In this document: one piece after another, positions 8,702 to 18,600 of the stretch
Layout: the number at the start of each line of letters is the position of its first letter
How positions within the stretch are numbered: position 1 is the stretch's first letter
DNA from: Diplonema japonicum
Lineage: Eukaryota > Euglenozoa > Diplonemea > Diplonemida > Diplonemidae
Length of the DNA stretch: 64,000 nt
Assembly: GCA_964019335.1 (NCBI GenBank)
Contig: OZ025726.1
Location: 310,001 to 374,000, forward strand
Direction: 5' to 3'
Notes under the pieces: generated by a model
Database searches by the model: none
Told to the model about the DNA's origin: nothing
What the model saw: only the letters and a program-made list of their open reading frames with translations
Made by a program: the position numbers and the translations under genes

Positions 8702-10363
8702 TTATTTCAAACCTTTGTTCTTTTTCGGATGGTAAGCAACCACCTCGTCATCGTCTGACACCAGCTCATCTCCCGCGTTGTCTCCTTCTTTTTCGTCTTT
8801 CCCCTCACCTGCCACGGGTTTTGTCCCTGTAAGAATGTACTCAGACGGGTCCATAGTTGGATCGTGGGTGATGACAAGCTCGGCAGTGAGTTCTTGAAGC
8901 ATGTCTTCAAGAAGGATGGACCAGCCTTGAATCGAGTCGGAAGGGATCCAGGTGGAAAGGGGTTTTGCCTCGTTGGCGGTCATTTCCTCGTCTTCGTAAA
9001 TCAGTTTTTCGTCCTCTCCTTTAACCAGGCTGATCATGGGGTGGGGCATCGACAGCTCGTGTTCACAAAATGTCTTCACTACAAACCGAACGGTGGTCAT
9101 CAAAATGTTCGTTTTCAAGTACATGGTGTTTGTCCCACTCTGGCACACGTAGCACTTCGGGTTCAGTTGAGGGGCGTTCTCGGGGACGATGTAGCAGTCT
9201 TTTCTTTTTATCCTGGCAGGGAACCGGCGGAGGGACTGCACCTTGACCTTATTTTTCTCACCTTTAAGGATTTTAAGCGCTTCCAGAATGATACCACCGG
9301 AGATGACAGCGTTGGAGGTAGCGATTGCTGGTATGATGTTGCCTGCAAGGGATTTGATAGCGAACTCCGACTGGATGTCGATGAAGAAGTTCCACGCTCT
9401 GAGGTTGGCAACCGCAACGGTCAGCTGCAGTGCGAGCGGGTCGTCCTTGTCCCAAGGGATCTTCTCTTGTCGTTTCGTGAGATCTGTGAACGCTTTTGCA
9501 AACTCATCGGAAAGCTCTGCAACGGTTTTGATGCGTTGGGTTTCCAGGGCGGGGGTGGGTTCGGTTCCGTCCGCGGTTGCTTTTTTTGCAGCCTCCAAGG
9601 TCAGTTCCCTGCAATTCGCGTCTTTTTTCAAATTCTTCAACTCGTTGATCTTCTCGCTGAAGACTCCGTTGAAAACTTTCCCGACCCATGTCTCAGCGGG
9701 CTGTCCTGGTTGAACGTAGCTGAGAAGCGTTTCAAGCTCAGGGTCCTGATCGACTTGTTCACCGAAGAATCGTTTGTAGAACTCCTTGGCGTAATGCACA
9801 CAGTGTGTCATGCTTGAAGGCTTCTGGTGAATCGTGCACACGGCAAAAGAAACCTGACCGGTTTGTTTGGGGAAGCAGTCGTAGCATTGCGTCTCATCTT
9901 TGATGATCGGTTGGACTTGGCCGTTGTACCCCATTGTGCCACTCTCCACCAAAGGGATGTTTGCCTTCATGGCAAGTCTGTTTACATGGGATCGAGCCGA
10001 CCTGTTGTCTAAACCGTTCAAAATGATGTCGAATTTTTTGTAGAATTCTACCTCGTAATCTTGGGACTTTACGTTGTCGTAATAGGCTTTTATCTCTGCC
10101 TTTGGATTCAGTGCCATCACGCTTTCACGTGCCACCACTGCCTTGGGCTTGCTTACATGTTTCGGCCTGAATAAAAACTGTCTGTTTAAGTTGCTGCTGT
10201 CCACCGTGTCCAAGTCGATCACTTCGATGTGTTCAAATCCGGTCAGAACCAAGCTTTTCAACAGCTCGCAGCCTATCCCCCCTGCTCCACATACCAGTAC
10301 CTTTGCTTCCTGGATCTTTTTAAAGGTCTCTTCACCCACCACCCGTTTTGTATGGGCGAACAT
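8702..10363 (-). CDS. UBA2: SUMO-activating enzyme subunit 2 (SUMO E1 catalytic subunit)
   Basis: Single exon, 553 aa. It activates SUMO with ATP together with an AOS1/SAE1 partner and passes it to UBC9. Seen in the sequence: nucleotide-binding GAGGIG (26-31), adenylation-domain DLDTVDSSNLNRQFLF (50-65), structural zinc ligands C160/C163 (CYDC) paired with the later CYVC, and the catalytic cysteine C176 in AVCTIHQKP, the position of human C173 in GCTIRNTP. The ubiquitin-fold and acidic C-terminal segments follow, ending in a lysine-rich tail like the nuclear signal of other UBA2 proteins. Length is a little below human UBA2 (640 aa). The ATG at 10363 starts directly at the conserved N-terminus. 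Neighbours are a cullin upstream and a repair helicase downstream, all co-oriented. Confidence 0.95.
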   Translation of the reverse strand: MFAHTKRVVGEETFKKIQEAKVLVCGAGGIGCELLKSLVLTGFEHIEVIDLDTVDSSNLNRQFLFRPKHVSKPKAVVARESVMALNPKAEIKAYYDNVKSQDYEVEFYKKFDIILNGLDNRSARSHVNRLAMKANIPLVESGTMGYNGQVQPIIKDETQCYDCFPKQTGQVSFAVCTIHQKPSSMTHCVHYAKEFYKRFFGEQVDQDPELETLLSYVQPGQPAETWVGKVFNGVFSEKINELKNLKKDANCRELTLEAAKKATADGTEPTPALETQRIKTVAELSDEFAKAFTDLTKRQEKIPWDKDDPLALQLTVAVANLRAWNFFIDIQSEFAIKSLAGNIIPAIATSNAVISGGIILEALKILKGEKNKVKVQSLRRFPARIKRKDCYIVPENAPQLNPKCYVCQSGTNTMYLKTNILMTTVRFVVKTFCEHELSMPHPMISLVKGEDEKLIYEDEEMTANEAKPLSTWIPSDSIQGWSILLEDMLQELTAELVITHDPTMDPSEYILTGTKPVAGEGKDEKEGDNAGDELVSDDDEVVAYHPKKNKGLK

Positions 10364-10549
10364 TTTTTCTCTTTTTTTTTGCGCCCCTTATTATTATTTT
10401 TTTTTTTCGCTCTTCGGTTTTGTTCCAAGGAAGTCGTTAGAAAAAAGAAATTAATAAGAATAGAAACAAAGAAAACAGGGGGGGTGGGAGATTCCTTTTC
10501 TATTCCCCCCTTTCATCTCCCTCTAAGAAGGCTAATGCAGGCGGGAGAA

Positions 10550-10586
<37 letters not shown>

Positions 10587-11110
10587 CACTGCAAGGTGAA
10601 AAATGCGGGATACTGGGTCAGTCCGGCACTTCCCTCTCCCGTTGTACAGCAAAAGGAAAGTCTCCTTTTTAACACTTTTTTATGTTGGTAGTTCCTTCAA
10701 ACGGAGAAGGTAATGGACAGGCAGGAAAACAGGCATATTAATGGGAACAGATCACTTCATTTTCTTTTATACCCGTTCTTCTTCTTCTTCTTCTTCTCTC
10801 TCTCTTTTAAACTCTCCCCCATTTCTTTTGAATGAAGATGAAAAAGGAAAGAAAACACAAACTCTTTACAGGGAAATATTTCAAAAGTTTTTTAAAGTAT
10901 TCTAGGGGGGGGGAGGGGAATGCAACAATAATTTTAAAAAAGGCTACTAGACAATGGGGGGGGGGGGGGAGAAAATGAGAAGGGCTTTTTTGTTTTCCTT
11001 CTAAAGGGTCAAACTCTTTGACAAAGGTGAAAAATAAAAAAGGAAAGAAGAAAATAATAAATAAATGGAACAAAGCTTTTCCTTTCCCTTTTTTTTACCC
11101 CTCTTTTTCT
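10364..11110. other. Intergenic spacer between the cullin and UBA2 genes
   Basis: Mostly homopolymers, including an A-run at 10552-10584 and C/G-runs near 10905 and 10958. A more complex patch at about 10585-10770 holds only an 18-codon minus-strand ATG frame. No gene was recognised. Confidence 0.6.
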
Positions 11111-13520
11111 TCAAGCAAGGTAATTATACGACTTCCCATCGGCCGTCCTCTCGAGGTAATCCTTTTCAATGAGGTTTTCAATGTTTTTCTTGATGTCAGT
11201 GTTGACCGGCTTGAAGGTGCCCTGCAGCTGGGCTATGACATCGGTAACAAGGGTCTGGTGCGTCATAACTTTACGAGACTTCATGAGACGGACAATTGCG
11301 GCCTGTTGGGGACTTTTTTTTTTCTCTTCTTTTACATACTTGAATCGAGTATTTTCTGTCTTCCGATACGGCCTTGATGGCAATGACGTCGTCAGCCTGC
11401 TGTCCTTCCCTGTGCTGCGCGTTGTACAGCAGCACTTTCCTGTTCGGAGCTTGGAACCCCTCGCTCACCGAGTAGTTCGCGCTCTTTGGGTTTTCCGCGT
11501 TGTCAGTCAGCACCAGCTTAAACCTAATCAGAACCGAAAGGCTGAACTCCAGCTCCTTCTCAGGCATCTTGATAATATTCAACAACTCCACCCACGAGAT
11601 GCTACTCACAGACGAGTCATTGAAAGCAAGAAGAATAGTGGCCTGTTGCGTGGAAACCTGCAATTCGTAAGCCTTTGTGGCGGTGTACATTGTCTTTAAA
11701 ACCCCGTTGGACTGGGATTGGAGCCAAGACAAGGATCGCCCCTGATGTTTTTTCTTGTAAAACTCTGTGAAACAGTCCAACCCCGCTTGGATGATGGACG
11801 GGACGGAGAACGTGACCTTTGGAGCGGTCTGCGGCCACGACACGCTGGTCAAAACGTTGATATTCAATGAAGGGCCGTATCGGATCGCTTCCGTGTGTGA
11901 GGCTGCTTCCAAGAACTCCTTGTTCATGTCTTTTGAGAGACCCATGTCGATGAACATTCTTTGGAGTTTGTATGTGTACTCGTACCCGCAGACTGCCTTC
12001 AGTTTTGTTATCATGAGGGTTTCATGTTCCTGGCAGTACGTGTTATGGATCAGTCTTTGGGACAGTTTGTCTCTGTAGACACGTTGGAAGACGTCGATGT
12101 CTTCCAGAAGACTGAAGATGGTGAGGACTTCGCTCAGTGTTTCGTCGAGTTCTTCCTCTGTTCTCGCCTTTGCGATTCTCGACGACGGCTTCAACAGCAT
12201 GTGGGCGTACTTTGCAAGAAGATCCGCTGATTTTGCACCGCTTGTCGTGGCAATCGCGTTTTTGTTGATGAACCTCTTGCAACCCTTCTCTAAAGCGGCT
12301 TTGAAGTGCTCGTGCTCCTGGAAGATCTCTTTTACCATAACCGCGTATTTCTTGTAGACTTGCAGGATCATTTCAACATATACACAAGGATCTTTCAATG
12401 CTTCGTTTTTGATCTTCAAAACGGTGGCTTTGCCTTCGGCGTCGATGCGGTCCTCGATCAGCTTCCGCAGGGGTTCCAAACCCCCGTCGGACTGCTCCAA
12501 CAAACGGAATAAACGCTTCTGTTCCGGGATTCGATCCTCGTCGAACCACTCCTGAGAGGCTTCCAAAAGGGTGTTAATGTGCGCATCGATCATGACCTTG
12601 ATCAGTGTTTTCATCAGTTCCTTTTCGGTTGATTTGTCAAGGTACTGCTGCAGTCGTCTATGCTCCTCGTCGAGCCTCCTCTCCGAGTGTATCATGTACT
12701 CGGGAAGGACCAAAGTTTGATCTTCCGAATCCGTTCCGAGCTTCTCTGCAACCTCCTTAGCATAGAACTCTTCAGTCGCGCGGACGAATTGAATCTCAAA
12801 CTGTTCCGCGTAAAATTGAGTGGGAACCCTCAAGTCCACACCAAGAGCCACGATACTCTGTATCACACCTTTCAGCAGCGAATGATCCACCACCTTCCCC
12901 ATTCGGTCTGCTTGGATCAGTTCCAGCAACGCGCTGATGATAGATCCTTTCACCTTCATGTACAAATGTTCCTTCCAACAGATGTACCCCAAGGTTCGAA
13001 CTTCGAAAATTTCGCCCGTTCGCTCCGTTGAAGCGCGGACCCACTGGTTCATGAAGTGGAAAGCGCTGTGAACGAAGTCCATCCCCATTCTAAAGTTCTT
13101 CCATTGCTCCAAATAGCAGCACAACACTTCGGTTTGCGGTCGTTGCGCATGGGCAGGCCCCATCACGCACCACACAACCTTGTTCTCGATGTAGTCGATC
13201 AAGAATGCCTTCAACCTTTGATACAATAACCACGGGGCGGCTTTGCCCTCTTGCCCCTCTGGTGCCAACGGAACCGGTTTCTTCAAGCCAGCCTGTCCAT
13301 TTAAATTAACGCATTGGGACGTGCATAATTGGTACACGGTGTGGTAGTGTGTGTTGATGGCGACTTCTGGTGGTTTCATGGGGTCGGTAAGCACTTTTGT
13401 GATCGCATCTTTCAGTGACTCCCAGCTCCTCTGGAAGTCCACCGGCTTCGTCTTCAGCGACGGTCTCGGCCGAGATATCTGCTGTCTCTTGATGAACACA
13501 CCCCCACCGCCCCCGCTCAT
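11111..13520 (-). CDS. CUL1: CUL1-type cullin, scaffold of a cullin-RING ubiquitin ligase
   Basis: Two exons: 13520-11340 (727 codons) and 11302-11111 (64 codons with stop), giving 790 aa. The 37-nt intron (GTATGT...CCAACAG, with A10) is fixed by homology: splicing gives SIQ|AAIVRLMKSRK, matching the human CUL1 neddylation site. The predicted NEDD8 acceptor lysine is about K735. The N-terminal cullin repeats bind adaptors. The central cullin-homology region (about 400-650) binds the RING protein RBX1, and the winged-helix end finishes YNYLA, the cullin signature. The CUL1 rather than CUL3/CUL4 assignment rests on the ending and the IQAAIV block. An F-box protein is encoded at 52.4-53.6 kb, but nothing links the two beyond both being SCF-type parts. 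The unspliced frame past 11339 (CKRREKKKS) is intron. Confidence 0.93.
11303..11339 (-). other. 37-nt intron of the cullin gene
   Basis: Coding strand GTATGTAAAAG, purine-rich middle with A10, ending CCCCAACAG. It is removed in phase 0 between Q727 and A728. Confidence 0.9.
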
Positions 13521-13699
13521 TGCTGTTGAAACTGGAATTGTGTAAACGGGTCTATTCCCACTCCCCCTCCTCTTGTTTGGATTTTTTTTTTGTTTCCAAA
13601 AGAAAAAGGAAATACTACACTAGAAGATTTTTTTTCTTTTTTTCTTCTTCTTCTTTGTTTGTTCCGCCACGATTGTGTTCTATTTGCCTTTCCTCCTCC

Positions 13700-14317
13700 T
13701 TAATAATGCGGCAATGGCAGAACCGGAGAAAGAGACCGTCTGCCCTTGTTATTGAGAGAGCTGGAAGTGGGTGAAGGTGGTAGAGATGTTGGCTTTACAG
13801 AGGTGCGGGAGATGAAGTGAGGTGAAGGGCGGAGAGGTCCTGGCGTGGGCGACGGAGGAGGCGTGGTCATAGATGGCCAAGGGGTGCTGGGATTTCCGCT
13901 GAGTGGGGAAGACAAAGGGCTGTTCGGGTGTGGGACCACATTAAGTCGAGAGATGCAGAGTCTTTTGTCATCGAAGTATAGATTTAAAAATTTTATCCCC
14001 TCGTTCAATCTGCTGACGTATTCTACAGGATCCAAGGGGGGCAGGAAGCACCACCACGCACAGGCAATTGTAAAAAAGCTCAAAGTCCACGGCAGCAACG
14101 CGCTCGCCATCTGCGCCACACCCACCCACGAATCAAACGTAAAACTTGTAACCTGCACCAACGCCAAAATTATCGACACGCTCAAGAACCCGGTCACCAC
14201 CACACTCAACACCTGCCTGTACCTCTTTAGAAACAAGAATTTGCTCCTGATAAACCGTTGAAAAGCGTCCATTTCTTCAAAACCTTGTTTTGTCCGCACA
14301 TCTTCGCTCATGTTCAT
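13700..14317 (-). CDS. Hypothetical two-TM membrane protein with Pro/Ser-rich tail
   Basis: 205 aa, not recognised. A charged N-terminus (1-37) is followed by two hydrophobic segments (about 38-60 and 68-92) that could form a helical hairpin, then the motif LDPVEYVSRLNEGIKFLNLYFD. The C-terminal half is low-complexity Pro/Ser/Thr, probably disordered and possibly a phosphorylation target. The start could be residue 1 or the Met at position 3. The stop is 179 nt upstream of the cullin ATG on the same strand. Codon use is like the neighbours, so I take it as real. Confidence 0.65.
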   Translation of the reverse strand: MNMSEDVRTKQGFEEMDAFQRFIRSKFLFLKRYRQVLSVVVTGFLSVSIILALVQVTSFTFDSWVGVAQMASALLPWTLSFFTIACAWWCFLPPLDPVEYVSRLNEGIKFLNLYFDDKRLCISRLNVVPHPNSPLSSPLSGNPSTPWPSMTTPPPSPTPGPLRPSPHFISRTSVKPTSLPPSPTSSSLNNKGRRSLSPVLPLPHY

Positions 14318-14350
14318 TTCTTAACCCAACCTTTGAGCGAGGAAAAAAAA

Positions 14351-14433
14351 TCCTCTCGGCCGGAATCGAACCAGCGGCCGCGCGATGGCTAATATTCTAC
14401 AGTCGCGCGCTCTACCAATTGAGCTACGAGAGG
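14351..14433 (-). tRNA. trnY-GUA: tRNA-Tyr (GUA) with a 10-nt intron
   Basis: A full cloverleaf can be drawn. Acceptor CCTCTCG pairs with CGAGAGG, D-arm GCTC/GAGC, anticodon stem CGCGA/TCGCG, T-arm GCTGG/CCGGC around TTCGATT, discriminator A. The anticodon loop is CTGTAG, then a 10-nt insertion (about AATATTAGCC) before the last loop base, the canonical position 37/38 for tRNA introns. Mature length is 73 nt. tRNA-Tyr is the classic intron-bearing tRNA of eukaryotes and the only one in trypanosomes. Confidence 0.95.
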
Positions 14434-14830
14434 CTACAATTTGTATGGCTTCGATTTAGGCGAATGATTCACAGAAATGGGTGTTGTGTTAGAAATGAAA
14501 TGTTGTGTCTCCACTTTCCATTCCCTCTTCCTCTCATTGTTTCCATTTTCCCTTTCCTTTTTCACACCACATACCCGTTTTTCTCACCTGACTGAGGGAA
14601 TAACGCAATTCAGCCTACCGGTGATGACCGACGAGGAGGTCAACAGCGAACAACACATCCGATGTACTTCTTATATTTCTATGTTATCCCCACCACCAAA
14701 AAAATTGTTCTAGAAACGAAAAATAAAGAGCAATAAAAAAAGAGAAACGGTGTGCGGAAGAGAAAGAAGGGAAAAAAAGAAGAAGAAAAAAAAAAAGATT
14801 TAACAGGTGAAATCGGATGGGGAAGAAAGC

Positions 14831-14863
<33 letters not shown>

Positions 14864-15609
14864 AAGAAGAAAAGAAGAAGGGGGGGAAAAAATTGCGGAA
14901 AGTCTCGGACTTTCAACCCTTTTTTTCCCTTCTCTTGTCGCCGTTTCTTTTTTTTTTTTTTCCTGCATCTCTTCCCCCCCTATCCCCTGTGTTCTCTTCC
15001 ACATATAGTGTGTTGTTCGTTGCTGTAATAGATAATTTTTTTTTTTTTCCTGTTTTCTTTCTGACACAGTTGTTTAAACAGAGAGGTAGAAGGGGATTTG
15101 GAAAAGGGGAAATGATTTGGCCAGTGGAGACCGAGGGACAAATAAAAAATGGGGAAGGGGGAAGCTGCTGGTGTAAGAACTCGTTATGGAGTGCACGGGG
15201 CACGGCTACACTCACGGGAAACCGGATAGAAGCTGGGCAATGGCTGCCATGAACGAGTAATGCAAACACCACGGTAAAAAAAAATGCAAGCAGGAAGGGA
15301 AAGAAAATATAAAAAAAAATAAAATAAAAAATCATGCGGCATGAATTCGGAGTTTTTCATGTGGTTCAGTTTTTAGACAGTAAATAAATAATAATAATAA
15401 AATGTAAGGGAGAACGTGGAAGTCATTATGTTCTTTCGCCATTCCTTTTTTTTCCCCGTTTCTTTTTCTTTTCGCCCCAATGATCTTGGGAAGAACAAAA
15501 AAAAGAAAAAAAGGGAAAAAAAAAAAAAAAAAAGCCAGAACTGCATTTTTTTAAAAAAATAAATAAAATTTGTACAATTTTTTTTTTCTCTTCCGGTTGC
15601 GACTAAAAT
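14434..15609. other. Intergenic spacer, mostly low complexity
   Basis: Contains long A- and T-runs (14829-14861, 14950-14962, 15037-15049, 15517-15533). Two complex patches stand out. At about 14580-14713 there is a plus-strand 29-codon ATG frame. At about 15100-15260 a minus-strand frame could begin MAAIAQLLSGF before a GTGAGT. Neither is convincing as a gene, and no RNA gene was recognised. Confidence 0.5.
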
Positions 15610-18600
15610 CTAAGCCTCTTCCTTAACAGGCTCCTCGCTTTCCTTGGGGTACGGCATGACAGTGTCACGTGCCACACGGTGCAGAACAAAGCACAGGCAG
15701 ATGGTGAGCATGCCCCACGCATAAATACAGAAGGCCCATGAGTATGAAGGCCTGGTGATGTACTGGAGCTCACCATTCAGAAGTGCCATACCACCACCTC
15801 GGGACTCAGTACGGCCAGACTCGTCGAGGAAGAGACACCCATATGTGTTCGTAGTCAACGTGTTGGTGTGAGTCCAGGCGGCAAGGATTAGAACCCACGC
15901 AAGGGACAGACAAAGTGCTGCCACGAAGATCATCTTCCCCAAAACAGGGTGGTAGGTAAAGAAAGCGTACAAGATCACCGCCACCATCCCCAGACCAAGG
16001 AACAAGGTACCAGAGATAGCAAGGCCGGCAATGGTCTTCATGTCGCCCTCAAGATCGCCGTTGGGGCACACGTCACTGATGTCGCGGCATTTGCTGCCAC
16101 CCTTGAAGGTGTTTGTCTCGGGGAAGGTGCATTTCGGTGCAATGAAGTCGAGCGTCACACCCATCTGCACAACGTGCACCTTCGACGGCGCCGCGAAGTT
16201 CCCAGACTCGGCAAGGACAACGGTGTGCGAGTTCGCAATGAACATGCCCTCCACAGAGTCGCCGATCTTCTCTTCAACACCCTCCAAGCTGCCCACATCA
16301 AACACCTTCTTTGTTGTCACCGCAACGACACCTGCCGCAGCAAGGTCCACAGCAGGGTTCAGAACAAGCGCACCCCCAGACACAACCACCCTCTCGATGG
16401 CGTCAAGGGTCGCGGTCGACGCGATGTCGGTACCTGTGGAGAAGTCGGCCTCCCTCAGTGTGATGGAGACATTGGCGGAGCCGGACTTGGCGGTTTCCAT
16501 GAGCAGAACCTTGTCGTCCTTCAGCCAAGCGGCGGCCTTGAAGCGCACATCTGCCTGGGTGTTGGTGGTGTTCTTGAGCGCAGCGGAGTACTCGCCCTGA
16601 GCGTCGCTGAGCAGCACAACCTTCTGCATGATGACAGAGGGGTTGGCGTAGTCGGTCACGTTCAACATGATGCAGCGCACAGCGTTGGAGTTCAGAAGTG
16701 CCGCGTCACCACCGGTCAAGGGCGACTCCAGGCAGGCCACGATCTTGTCCTTGTCGGCGTTCACAGCGACAGAGCCGAAGCCCCTTCCGTTGTGCCTCTG
16801 GCGGTAGATAGCAGGGATCACAGCCTTCACGTTGGCACCGCCACCAAGGGCAGCAGCGTCAGTAGTGTAGATGGCCTGGATCTCACCGGCAGCGTTCCAG
16901 ATTGCGATCTCGGGACCGAACTGGTCAGCACCGATGAACATGCCGTTGTTGAAGGCCTGCACGTCACCCATGTTCAGCCCGAAGGTCGTAGGAGTGTCCA
17001 CAACAGTGTTGGCGGGGCAGGTGGCAACGGTCCAGGCGGCGCTCGCGATGCGGGTGATCTCGTTGTCGGTAGTTGAAAGACCAGCACTGACGCTGTTGCC
17101 GTTGTACTTGAGGTTTGCCCAAGAGTCGACGTGCACGACAGTGGAGGTGGAGTTGGAGGTGTAGGCGTTGCCGAGCTTGAGCTTACCAACAGCAGGAGAG
17201 AAGCCCTTAAGGGCAAGCACGGTTGCTCCGTTGCAGGCAGCGGCAGGACCACGGCCAGTCATGGCGTACAGGTCACCGCTGCAGTGGTCGAATGTGACAC
17301 CGCTGAGGCCAGGAGCGTCGTTGCAGAAGTCACCGGTACCCGTCTCGCAAGGCTGGTCGCAGTCAGTGCAGGTCAGCGTTGCAGTGAGGTCAGGGTTCAC
17401 AGTGCCAGCAAGGGGCTGTGCAGGGAGCGTGTAGCTGGTGAGCTTTCCCTTCTCCGAAGCAGAGTCAACGAAGTGGTTGTCGTGGGGGAGGACGTTCACG
17501 TCACCGGTGCTCACCTCGTTGGCCAGGCTGAAGTCCCATGCAGCACCGTTCTGCTCCTGCTCGAGGACCTGGAAAGTAAAGCTCTTGATGGGCTTCATGC
17601 ACCTCTCAGCGTGCCCGGTTCTTTCTTTGCAGGAGCGGATCTCTGGGCACTCCACAGACCAAGCGTGCGACCTGCAGCCTGCCTGCGTGCACCTGGCCCA
17701 AGCGTTGCTGTACACATCGTCAGACTCGTAGCCAGCGGCGCAGCTAAGCTCCAGCTCGGAAGCGCACTGGGCGACAAACGTGGCGTTGCAGTCCTGCGGC
17801 ACCGAGGCGAAGCTGTGGTCCTTCTTGAAGTCGTCAGAGCACATCTCCCACAGACCAAGACCGTACTCCTTCCTGCCCCTCTCCTCCTGTGCGTACCTCA
17901 TACGCCTCCATTGCGAAGTCGGCAGGGCAAGGGTCATGGCAACGAATGCAAGGATGCACAACCCCCAAGCACCAGCCGACTGGGGCCAGTCAGCCACAGT
18001 CGCGGCGATCCTCTTGGCCTCCTCTTCCTTCCTCTGCATCTCCTCCATGTCAACCTTGTCCTTCTCGAGGTCACCACCCCACAGCTGCATGAAGTTGGGC
18101 AGCCTGCTGCCACACATCTCCTCTGTCCTGAGGAAGCTGCCTCTGGGGAGGAGGTCAGCCCTGTTCCTACGGATCCAAACGAGCGTGAGAATGCTAACCA
18201 CGATGATGGTGATGGGCACACCGACAGCAACGAGCACCTCCCAGCCGGCGATGGAGAGAGCGATGACGAGACCGGGCATGGCAAGGAAGCAAAACAGGAT
18301 GTAGGCAAGGGGGAACCAACGGAGGTTTGCGGCGGTGTCACCCATGAACTTGGCGAGGGCAAGGGGCACGGGACGGAGGGGCCAGATGAAGAACCACACG
18401 ACTGTCCCGAGGACGTTGAAGAAGACGTGCTCCAAGGCGACCCTCATTCCGATCACAACGTTGTCACCAGACAGGGCAGACAGCACACCAGTCACAGTGG
18501 TACCGATGTTGGCACCGTGCGTCAGGGCAACAAGCTTCTCAATGTGGATGAGACCGATCCCGACAAGGGGCGTCAAGGTGGAGGTGAAGACAGAGCTGGA

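Noticed and set aside
14605-14690. Box C/D snoRNA starting at GTGATGA
   Set aside because: No CUGA D box in the following 80 nt and no closing stem.
14597-14713. Plus-strand frame MTDEEVNSEQHIRCTSYISM onward
   Set aside because: Only 29 codons from the last ATG, opposite to all genes here, and no recognisable motif.
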